This document shows positions 1 to 5,896 of a DNA stretch of 6,436 nucleotides, piece by piece; the stretch's first letter is position 1, and each line of letters begins with the position of its first letter. The position numbers were made by a program, and so were the translations under genes. The notes under the pieces are model-generated. The model ran no database searches. It was given only the letters and a program-made list of their open reading frames with translations, and was not told the origin of the DNA. This stretch comes from Muribaculaceae bacterium (GTDB lineage: Bacteria > Bacteroidota > Bacteroidia > Bacteroidales > Muribaculaceae). The stretch spans positions 1-6,436 of the forward strand of contig JAIDUY010000086.1 in the NCBI GenBank assembly GCA_029059965.1, read 5' to 3'.

Positions 1-15
1 CATTTGCCGGTTTCC

Positions 16-120
16 TCACATGTCCTTTCTTGTGCTGTCGCGGCGGCGGCGCTTCGACGCGCCGACGATGGCCGCGATGCTCGCGGCCACACTCGGTTTC
101 TCGGTGATGCACAGTTTCAT
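16..120 (-). pseudogene. topB: DNA topoisomerase III N-terminus, reading frame interrupted
   Basis: The minus strand from 120 encodes MKLCITEKPSVAASIAAIVG followed by AS-KRRRRDS, then a TGA at 18-16 after 34 codons. The opening (IxEKPSVAxxIAxxxGA) is the signature N-terminus of the Toprim domain of type IA topoisomerase III, whose early Glu lies in the EKPS motif. This enzyme decatenates and relaxes DNA in the cytoplasm and is normally over 600 residues. The family usually continues with a G-Y/F-x-E-G-N-G-Y stretch and then a T-W-x-x-G-H-L motif. Here the translation reads RKDM-stop-GNRQM, so the expected segment is disrupted. It starts 19 nt after the mazG stop on the same strand, so it would be the last gene of that operon. 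Either it is a decayed or frameshifted gene, or the first few dozen bases contain sequence or assembly errors. The identity of the N-terminus is fairly sure; its broken status is less so because it lies at the window edge. Confidence 0.55.
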
Positions 121-139
121 TCTCAGCCCTCGACGCGAA

Positions 140-916
140 TCAGTGTTTGGCTTCCTGCCAGAGTTCCTCCATTTCGCCGAGGGTCATGTCACGCAGCTGT
201 CTGCCACGTGCGCGAGCTCCCTCCTCGATGTGGTTGAAGCGCTCGATGAACTTGCGGTTGGTGCGTTCGAGCGCGTTCTCGGGGTTCACGCCGTAGAGAC
301 GGGCTGCGTTGATGACGGCGAACAGCAGGTCGCCGAACTCAGCCTCGACCGCATCCTTGTCGCTTCCGGCTATTGCCTCGGCGACTTCGGCGCGTTCTTC
401 GTCGAGCTTGGCCCAGACGTCCTCGCGGTTCTCCCAGTCGAATCCGACGTTGGCTGCCTTTTCCTGAATGCGGAAGGCCTTGACGAGCGCGGGCAGTGCG
501 GCGGGTACGCCGCCGAGGACGCTGTGGTTGCCGTCCTTCTCCTTGAGCTTTATCTGTTCCCAGTTCATCTCCACCTGGTGGGCTGTGTCGGCCTTTACCT
601 CGCCGAACACATGGGGATGGCGGAAGATGAGCTTCTTGTTGAGGGCGTCGGCAACGTCGGCGATGTCGAACGAAGCACTTTCAGAGCCGATTTTGGCATA
701 AAAGAACACGTGCAGAAGCACGTCGCCGAGTTCCTTGCAGATGTTGGCGTTGTCGTTGTCCATCAGAGCCTGGGCGAGTTCGTAGACTTCCTCGATGGTG
801 TTGGGTCGCAGGCTCTCGTTGGTCTGCTTGGCGTCCCACGGACACTTGACGCGCAGTATGTCGAGCGTGTCGAGCACTCGTCCGAGGGCTTCGGTTTTTT
901 CTTCTCTTGTATGCAT
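140..916 (-). CDS. mazG: Nucleoside triphosphate pyrophosphohydrolase MazG
   Basis: This 258-aa protein has the full two-domain MazG architecture. The N-terminal MazG domain carries the metal-binding EExxE (E42, E43, E46) and ExxD (E62, D65) residues after the family marker CPWD (25-28). The C-terminal MazG domain repeats the pattern with E173, E174, E177 and E193, D196. Between them lies the conserved RHPHVFG segment (99-105) and a NWEQIK linker. The length matches the E. coli enzyme (about 263 aa). Known members hydrolyse NTPs and dNTPs to the monophosphate plus pyrophosphate in the cytoplasm, cleaning aberrant nucleotides; in E. coli MazG also lowers ppGpp. The ATG at 916 lies 16 nt after the dsbD stop, so it is probably read in the same transcript. 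No Shine-Dalgarno is visible, as usual in Bacteroidota. All catalytic carboxylates in both halves are intact, so it should be active. Confidence 0.95.
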   Translation of the reverse strand: MHTREEKTEALGRVLDTLDILRVKCPWDAKQTNESLRPNTIEEVYELAQALMDNDNANICKELGDVLLHVFFYAKIGSESASFDIADVADALNKKLIFRHPHVFGEVKADTAHQVEMNWEQIKLKEKDGNHSVLGGVPAALPALVKAFRIQEKAANVGFDWENREDVWAKLDEERAEVAEAIAGSDKDAVEAEFGDLLFAVINAARLYGVNPENALERTNRKFIERFNHIEEGARARGRQLRDMTLGEMEELWQEAKH

Positions 917-932
917 AGGTTTGATGTTCAGC

Positions 933-2894
933 TCATTTGTTGGAATAGGCTTCGACTCCGTTCTCGAGCCAGGCCACGAAGGCGCCTACGTTCTCGTCGT
1001 GGGCACGGGGCTGGCTGAGGGGCTGTCCCTCGTTGTCGAGAAGGATGTAGAAGGGCTGCTGGTTGGTCGAGAACTTGTGGCGCTGGAGGTAGCTCCACTT
1101 GTCGCCCACGGTTGTGAGGCGTACGGTGCGGCCTTCTTCCTCGACCACCATGGGTTCGGGCAGTTCGGTCTTGTCGTCCACCATAAGTTCTATCATGACA
1201 TAGTCCTGCTCGATGATGGCACGGACGGTGGGCGTATCGAAGACGGCACCTTCCATCTTGCGGCAGTTCACGCAGGCGTAGCCCGAGAAATCGAGCAGCA
1301 CGGGCTTGCCTTCGGCGGCAGCGGCGGCCATGCCGCGGTCGTAATCGTCGTATTTGGTGAATTCACCGCCGTAAAGGTTGAAGTCCTGGGTGTACAGCGG
1401 GGGGGCGAAGGCGCTGATGGCCTTGAGGGGTGCGCCCCACAGGCCGGGCACGAGGTAGACTGCGAAGGCGAAGGATATCAGAGCCATGAAGAAGCGTCCT
1501 ACCGACGTGTGCTCGCTCGGGCCGTCGTGGCTGAAGCGAAGTTTTCCGAGCAGGTAGACGCCGAGGAGGGCGAACAGTACTATCCACAGCGACAGGAACA
1601 CCTCGCGGTCGAGTATATGCCAGCCGTAGGCGAGGTCGGCCACCGAGAGGAACTTGAGCGAGAGGATGAGTTCGATGAAGCCGAGGACTACCTTGACTGT
1701 ATTGAGCCAGCTGCCCGAGCGGGGAAGTTCCTTGAGCATCGAGGGGAAGAAGGCGAACAGACCGAAGGGCAAGGCCAGACCCAGAGCGAAACCGCCCATG
1801 CCTAAAAGCGGGCCCATGAGGTTGCTCTGGCTGAAAGCCTCGACCAGCAGTGTGCCGATGATGGGACCGGTGCAGGAGAAGGACACCAGCACAAGGGTGA
1901 AGGCCATGAAGAAGATGCCGAGCACACCGCCTGCGCTGCCGGCACGGGCATCGGCGGCATTGGTCCACTTGGAGGGCAAGGTTATCTCGAAAGCACCGAA
2001 GAAGCTGATGGCGAAGAACACCAGCATGGCGAAGAATATCAGGTTGAATACGGCTCCGGTGGCTATTTCATTGAGCTTTCCGGGGCCGAAGATCAGCGTG
2101 AGCACTATGCCCAACACGAGGAATATCACGAGTATGCTGCCGGCATAGGTGATGGCGTCGCCGATTGCGCGGCCGCGGCTCTTGCTGCGTTTCAGGAAGA
2201 AGCTGACCGTCATGGGTATCATCGGCCAGATGCAGGGCGTCATGAGCGCCACGAGTCCGCCAAGGAATCCGAACAGCAGGATGGCCCAGTAGCTCTGTGT
2301 CGTGGGGCCGGTGCTGACTTCAACGGGTGCCCACCACTGTGCGGTGCGGCTGTCGGCAGCGGAGACTGTCGTCTGTGCCGCATTGTCGGCTACGGATGGC
2401 GTAATGACGGCTGCGGCTGCGGAATCGCCGAGCACGAGGTCGAAGTAGAATCGGTCGGGAGGCGTGCAGGAATTGTTGTTGCAAGCCATATAGCGCACGT
2501 TTCCGGCTACGCGGGCTCCTTCGACGCCATCGAGTCTGAGCTCGCGGCGCAGTTCAAATCTTCCTGAGAGCCACGGCAATTCCAGGTTCATGAAGCTGTC
2601 GAAGTGAACATCGGGACTGACGCTCGCCGTCAGCGGTCCGACTACAAGACCGGCTGCGTCGTCCACGGTGACTTCCGTAGGGTCGGGGATGCCGGCCTCC
2701 TGCCCTCCTTCGGGCATCTCAAGTCCGTAGATATGCCATCCGGACTCGACTTCGGCTGTCAGCACCAGCGTTCCGGTTCCGGAAGCGGCGCCCTGTTCTA
2801 TTCTTGCCTGCCACTGCACATGTCGCTCGACCGCGGCGAAGGACAGCGCGGCGAACACCGACAGCATTATTAATAAGGTACTGATTCTTTTCAT
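933..2894 (-). CDS. dsbD: Thiol:disulfide interchange protein DsbD (protein-disulfide reductase)
   Basis: This 653-aa inner-membrane protein moves electrons from cytoplasmic thioredoxin to periplasmic thiol proteins. Visible parts in order: a signal peptide (1-20, likely cut after SFA); a periplasmic alpha-type immunoglobulin-like domain (about 22-155) with the cysteine pair CNNNSC (C138, C143); about eight hydrophobic membrane segments (about 201-490) with the two conserved redox cysteines in TPCIWP (C221) and SFSCTGP (C341); and a C-terminal thioredoxin-like domain (about 505-653) with the active site CVNC (C541, C544) and a probable cis-proline at P614. All six relay cysteines are present, so the chain looks complete. 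Length is slightly above E. coli DsbD (about 565 aa). Its ATG is 6 nt downstream of the preceding DsbD-alpha-like gene, which indicates an operon and shared function. In this phylum likely clients are cytochrome c maturation and periplasmic thioredoxins; that is inference. Confidence 0.95.
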   Translation of the reverse strand: MKRISTLLIMLSVFAALSFAAVERHVQWQARIEQGAASGTGTLVLTAEVESGWHIYGLEMPEGGQEAGIPDPTEVTVDDAAGLVVGPLTASVSPDVHFDSFMNLELPWLSGRFELRRELRLDGVEGARVAGNVRYMACNNNSCTPPDRFYFDLVLGDSAAAAVITPSVADNAAQTTVSAADSRTAQWWAPVEVSTGPTTQSYWAILLFGFLGGLVALMTPCIWPMIPMTVSFFLKRSKSRGRAIGDAITYAGSILVIFLVLGIVLTLIFGPGKLNEIATGAVFNLIFFAMLVFFAISFFGAFEITLPSKWTNAADARAGSAGGVLGIFFMAFTLVLVSFSCTGPIIGTLLVEAFSQSNLMGPLLGMGGFALGLALPFGLFAFFPSMLKELPRSGSWLNTVKVVLGFIELILSLKFLSVADLAYGWHILDREVFLSLWIVLFALLGVYLLGKLRFSHDGPSEHTSVGRFFMALISFAFAVYLVPGLWGAPLKAISAFAPPLYTQDFNLYGGEFTKYDDYDRGMAAAAAEGKPVLLDFSGYACVNCRKMEGAVFDTPTVRAIIEQDYVMIELMVDDKTELPEPMVVEEEGRTVRLTTVGDKWSYLQRHKFSTNQQPFYILLDNEGQPLSQPRAHDENVGAFVAWLENGVEAYSNK

Positions 2895-2900
2895 CGTCTG

Positions 2901-3374
2901 TTAGGGCTGATATGGTGGAACAGGTGCGTTGATTCGCTCGGTACGCGGAGGACGGCAGCTGTTGCCGTCGCAACTCATATATGAAATAGTGGCCTTGAGC
3001 TCGGGTGTGCCCTCGCCGGTGAGGCGGAAGGGAACGGTGAAATTAACGTTGGAGTCCCACCAGGTCAGGCTCATGCCGAACAACGGGTCGTCGACCGTCA
3101 GCGGCTCTCTGGAGGGTCGGACGGGAGATGTGAACTCAATTCCCGTGCTTGCGCCGAGGTCGAAGCGTGTTGCCTTGGGGCCTCCCTGCGGAATTTCAAG
3201 ACCGTAGAGATGCCAGCCCTGCGCCACAAGCGCGCGGAAGGTTACCTTGCCTTCTGTCGGCGAGGTCATCTTGACGACAGTACGCCAGCGCACGGGCACG
3301 ACGCTGTCCTGTGCAGATACCGCAGTGACAGCGATGGCCGCAATCAGTATCAGTAAAAGTCGGAGTTTGCTCAT
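2901..3374 (-). CDS. Secreted stand-alone DsbD N-terminal (alpha) domain protein
   Basis: This 157-aa protein has a signal peptide (hydrophobic core 6-19, probable cut after AVSA at residue 21, leaving an N-terminal Gln) followed by one immunoglobulin-like DsbD-alpha domain. It matches the N-terminal domain of the adjacent DsbD: GWHLYGLEIPQGG (53-65) parallels GWHIYGLEMPEGG, and SYMSCDGNSCRPP (131-143) parallels RYMACNNNSCTPP, keeping both redox cysteines (C135, C140). It lacks membrane and thioredoxin domains. It is therefore a periplasmic redox shuttle candidate that could take electrons from DsbD or deliver them to clients; the direction is inferred. The start at 3374 was chosen because it opens a clean signal peptide. 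The next upstream in-frame ATG (3404) lies above the promoter -7 element and would add a charged leader. It is first in the operon, with 6 nt to dsbD. Confidence 0.88.
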   Translation of the reverse strand: MSKLRLLLILIAAIAVTAVSAQDSVVPVRWRTVVKMTSPTEGKVTFRALVAQGWHLYGLEIPQGGPKATRFDLGASTGIEFTSPVRPSREPLTVDDPLFGMSLTWWDSNVNFTVPFRLTGEGTPELKATISYMSCDGNSCRPPRTERINAPVPPYQP

Positions 3375-3391
3375 GTTTCTGAATTTTGTTG

Positions 3392-3422
3392 CAAAAATAC
3401 TCATTATCCGCCATACGGCAAA
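3392..3422 (-). promoter_or_regulatory. Bacteroidota-type promoter for the dsbD-mazG operon
   Basis: Read on the minus strand, TTTG (3422-3419) is followed after exactly 19 nt by TATTTTTG (3399-3392). This fits the known Bacteroides consensus TTTG-N19 to 21-TAnnTTTG. Transcription would begin near 3386, giving a leader of only about 10-15 nt before the ATG at 3374. This placement also supports that ATG over the in-frame one at 3404, which lies upstream of the -7 element. Confidence 0.7.
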
Positions 3423-3488
3423 ATCGAGACACCGCCACACAGGGTCGGAAAAGCCTCCCTGCAATCTGTCGGACAGCCCGCATGATGC

Positions 3489-3519
3489 CATAAGGGCAAC
3501 AGCTTTGGCCTGCCTTATG
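3489..3519. repeat. Imperfect inverted repeat in the divergent intergenic region
   Basis: CATAAGG (3489-3495) and CCTTATG (3513-3519) form a 7-bp perfect inverted repeat with a 17-nt loop. Flanking GC and GCA bases extend the match with one-base bulges. It sits between the two divergent promoters and next to two A7 runs (3522-3528, 3530-3536). It could be an operator or nothing; it is too far from any gene end to be an obvious terminator. Confidence 0.25.
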
Positions 3520-3567
3520 CCAAAAAAACAAAAAAATGGGGCTTCTCAGACTGCCACAGGCACCGCA

Positions 3568-3595
3568 TTTGCAAAAAAATAGCTAACTTTGCAAA
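3568..3595. repeat. Two copies of palindromic TTTGCAAA, 20 bp apart
   Basis: The octamer TTTGCAAA occurs at 3568-3575 and 3588-3595; the second copy sits in a 10-bp perfect palindrome (3587-3596). The spacing of 20 bp is about two helical turns, and the right copy overlaps the TTTG of the -7 element of the rightward promoter. This could be a tandem operator. However, TTTGCA is also a common extension of the Bacteroidota -7 element, so the right copy may be only promoter sequence. Confidence 0.4.
3584..3591 (+). promoter_or_regulatory. Promoter -7 element for the GT5-like/DUF4270 operon
   Basis: TAACTTTG matches the Bacteroidota TAnnTTTG -7 element exactly. The expected transcription start is near 3597, leaving a leader of about 33 nt before the ATG at 3630. 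No good TTTG lies at the standard 19-21 nt upstream; the nearest (3568-3571) is only 12 nt away. The -33 element is therefore weak or replaced by an activator or the A-rich tract at 3522-3536. Confidence 0.6.
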
Positions 3596-3629
3596 GAATA
3601 AACCTACACAAACAGAACGAGCATTCAGA

Positions 3630-4439
3630 ATGGACGTTAAAAAAGTGCTTTACGTCTCGCAAGAGATAGAACCATACCTGCCCGCAAATGCCCTGAGCAC
3701 TTTCGGGCGCTCACTGCCTCAGGCTATGCTGGAAAAAGGCGCCGAGGTGCGCACCTTCATGCCTAAATACGGCAATATCAACGAACGCCGTAACCAGCTC
3801 CATGAGGTTATCCGTCTGAGTGGCCTCAACATTCCGATTGACGACACCGACCATCCTCTTCTCATAAAGGTCGCCACCCTGCAGCCCTCGCGTCTTCAGG
3901 TCTACTTCATCGACAACGATGACTACTTCATGCGCCATCAGTCCGGCAAGCTCGAGACCGAACACGACGCTGCCGCCAACGACGAGCGCTCCATCTTCTT
4001 TGTACGCGGCACCGGCGAGACCGTCAAGAAACTGCGCTGGGAGCCCTCCATCGTCCACTGCACCGGTTGGATTACGGCTCTGACACCCTTGTATCTCAAG
4101 ACTGTGTTTGCCGACGACCCCGTGTTCCGCAACACAAAGATTGTCTATTCGCTCTTCGACTATGACTTCGAAGGCACTCTCGACGGCAGAATGGCCGAGA
4201 AACTCCGCGCCGACGGCATTCCCGCCGAAGCTCTGGCTGCCCTCGGTGCCGACGGCACTCCCGTAGACGCCATGATGCTCCACAAGCTCGCCATCGACCA
4301 TGCCGATGCCATTGCCGTAAGTTCCGAAGGAATCCCGGCTGAAATCATCGAATATGCCAAAGCATCCGGCAAGCCCGTGCTCGATTTCCCCGGCGAGGGA
4401 AATGCCGAGGCTTACCGCGATTTTTACCAAAGCCTCTGA
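3630..4439 (+). CDS. Glycogen/starch synthase N-terminal (GT5) half-domain protein, probably non-catalytic
   Basis: This 269-aa cytoplasmic protein resembles the N-terminal Rossmann half of GT5 glycogen synthase (GlgA, about 480 aa). Visible landmarks are the opening VLYVSQEIEPY (6-16), RTFMPKYGNINERRNQLHEV (41-60), VYFIDNDDYF (91-100), a GETVKKLRW helix (128-136) and IVHCTGWITALTPLY (141-155). The C-terminal GT1-type half is absent by design: the protein ends cleanly and the next gene starts 1 nt later. Signature residues of active enzymes are missing. The KxGGL loop that binds ADP-glucose is replaced by ANALSTFGR (19-27), the HAHDW motif by HCTGW (143-147), and the T-x-HN motif by VYSLFDYDF (172-180). 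Similar short proteins are commonly labelled glycogen synthase in Bacteroidota genomes. A regulatory, sugar-sensing or structural role seems more likely than polymer synthesis, but that is inference. The start has an upstream -7 promoter element. Confidence 0.85.
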   Translation: MDVKKVLYVSQEIEPYLPANALSTFGRSLPQAMLEKGAEVRTFMPKYGNINERRNQLHEVIRLSGLNIPIDDTDHPLLIKVATLQPSRLQVYFIDNDDYFMRHQSGKLETEHDAAANDERSIFFVRGTGETVKKLRWEPSIVHCTGWITALTPLYLKTVFADDPVFRNTKIVYSLFDYDFEGTLDGRMAEKLRADGIPAEALAALGADGTPVDAMMLHKLAIDHADAIAVSSEGIPAEIIEYAKASGKPVLDFPGEGNAEAYRDFYQSL

Positions 4440-4440
4440 A

Positions 4441-5826
4441 ATGAAATCCCGCATATCCCTCTTCGTCCTGGCTGCCGCAGGTGCGGCATGCGCCTCGCTC
4501 TCCGGCTGTGGCGAGGACGGCTCTATCGGCTCCTCGCTTCTCGAGGACCAGGTCCAGATTGTAGTGGACTCTTCCTTTACCATCAGCGGTTCGTCGGAAC
4601 AGGTGCGAAGCATACGCCCCCGCACGCTGACTGAACTTCTCGGCAATGTCACTATCCCGGGCTACGGCACCATCAGCAGCAGCGTGGTGGCCCAGTTCCT
4701 GCCCGCCGTGGCTCTCGACACCGCCACTTTCACCGCCGACAATGTGGACTCCATCTTCATGAATTTCCGATACGTCCCCGGCAGTTTCATCGGCGACTCC
4801 ATCGTCCCCATGGGCGTGACCGTCTATCCGCTGACACGCCAGCTGCCCTCCGACATCGACTCGGACTTCAGCCCCGAAGGATATTTCTCGAGTTCCGACG
4901 TTCTCGGCTCCACCGTATATACGGCTTCCACCCTCGACAACGATTCGCTGGCCAAGCTCACCACACGCACCGTGGCTGTCAAGCTGCCTGTCGAATTCGG
5001 ACGCAAGCTCTACAAGGCTTTCGAGGATAATCCCGCCGACTATGCCGGCGGCGCCATATTCACCAGCAAAGTATTCCCCGGCTTCTATGCCCGTAGCACT
5101 TTCGGTTCCGGCCGTCTGCTGCGCGCTACCCGTACTTCCATGACCATGCATCTGCGTGCAATCAAGGAAAACGCAAGCACCGGCAAGAAGGACACCGTCA
5201 ACAGCGTGCAGGAATACTACGCAGTTGCGCCCGAGGTAATCAACAACAACAATCTCTCCGTCACTCTCGACCCCGCGCTGACCGACCGCATCAACACCGG
5301 CAGTGCCCTCCTTGTGGCCCCCCTCGGCTATGAGTCCCGTCTGAGATTCCCCGCTCCCGAAATCATGGCCGCCTATCGCAACCACGGTTCGTCGCTCGCC
5401 GTGCTCAACTCGGTGACTATGTCCATCCCCGTGGATTCCGTGGTCGAGAGCAAGATGGTCGGCATTCCGCCCTATGTGCTGCTTGTCCTCTCGAAAGACC
5501 GCGACGATTTCTTCAGCGGCAACAAACTGCCCGACAACAAGACTTCCTTCTACGCTTCCTACGACCAGAGCTCCGGCAGCTATTCGTTCACCGCTCTCGG
5601 AACATACATCAACGAGCTTCTCGAACGCGAGGAGGAAATCAAAGAGGAGGACTACACTTTCTCGCTGGTGCCTGTAATGGTCAACTTTGAACTCGACATG
5701 ACTTCCTACAGCCAGAGATACATAGTGTCGGAAGTCATCCCCTATATCGAGGGACCCGTTGCCGCGGAGCTTGATCTTGAAAACGCCAAAATCAAGCTCA
5801 CCTACAGCAAGCAGATACAACTCTAA
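4441..5826 (+). CDS. DUF4270 family lipoprotein
   Basis: This 461-aa protein has a lipoprotein signal peptide: MKSR, a hydrophobic stretch (5-19) and the lipobox LSGC with lipidated C23. The mature N-terminus CGEDGSIGSSLLEDQVQIV fits the DUF4270 pattern (acidic residues, then IG..LL.D, then a beta-rich segment). The body is beta-strand-like and rich in Ser, Thr and Asp. The C-terminus ends in an AKIKLTYSKQIQL strand, typical of the family. The function of DUF4270 is not known; members are predicted envelope lipoproteins of Bacteroidota. The ATG at 4441 was chosen because it opens the lipoprotein signal, whereas the in-frame ATG at 4354 lies inside the previous gene and would add a non-signal extension. 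It follows the GT5-like stop by one nucleotide, which suggests translational coupling. The two acidic residues soon after the cysteine could act as a surface-export signal, but the match is loose. Confidence 0.85.
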   Translation: MKSRISLFVLAAAGAACASLSGCGEDGSIGSSLLEDQVQIVVDSSFTISGSSEQVRSIRPRTLTELLGNVTIPGYGTISSSVVAQFLPAVALDTATFTADNVDSIFMNFRYVPGSFIGDSIVPMGVTVYPLTRQLPSDIDSDFSPEGYFSSSDVLGSTVYTASTLDNDSLAKLTTRTVAVKLPVEFGRKLYKAFEDNPADYAGGAIFTSKVFPGFYARSTFGSGRLLRATRTSMTMHLRAIKENASTGKKDTVNSVQEYYAVAPEVINNNNLSVTLDPALTDRINTGSALLVAPLGYESRLRFPAPEIMAAYRNHGSSLAVLNSVTMSIPVDSVVESKMVGIPPYVLLVLSKDRDDFFSGNKLPDNKTSFYASYDQSSGSYSFTALGTYINELLEREEEIKEEDYTFSLVPVMVNFELDMTSYSQRYIVSEVIPYIEGPVAAELDLENAKIKLTYSKQIQL

Positions 5827-5896
5827 GCAACACAGCATCCAACAAGCGGGCCTCGTGCCGCCCCATCAGGCCATACGCCCGCCAAGCGCATGAGCC

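Noticed and set aside
37..56. CGG/CGC triplet run near the left edge, considered as a microsatellite
   Set aside because: It is only about four triplets and can be explained by Arg codons in a GC-rich gene, though it is noted as a possible slippage site.
20..1018. A 332-codon open frame on the plus strand opposite mazG
   Set aside because: It overlaps complete mazG and the end of dsbD on the other strand and ends in an Arg-rich low-complexity tail, typical of an antisense shadow.
795..1805. A 336-codon open frame on the plus strand opposite dsbD
   Set aside because: It is a shadow of the dsbD membrane and thioredoxin regions, which carry all family motifs; the plus-strand translation has none.
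3196..3582. Two 111-codon open frames, one per strand, over the divergent intergenic region
   Set aside because: They run through both predicted promoters and overlap the DsbD-alpha-like coding sequence; their translations have no recognisable features.
3711..4652. A 313-codon open frame antisense to the GT5-like gene
   Set aside because: It spans the junction of two well-supported plus-strand genes and shows no domain or signal.
4345..5838. A 497-codon open frame antisense to the DUF4270 gene
   Set aside because: It mirrors a gene with a good lipoprotein signal and family match. The antisense translation is low-complexity (rich in Gly, His, Val and Glu) without recognisable domains, and GC-rich codon use leaves few stops on the opposite strand.
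5846..5882. GCGGGC/GCCCGC inverted repeat between the DUF4270 and ATPase genes, considered as a terminator
   Set aside because: The stem is only 6 bp with a 25-nt loop and no following T run, so it is not convincing as an intrinsic terminator.
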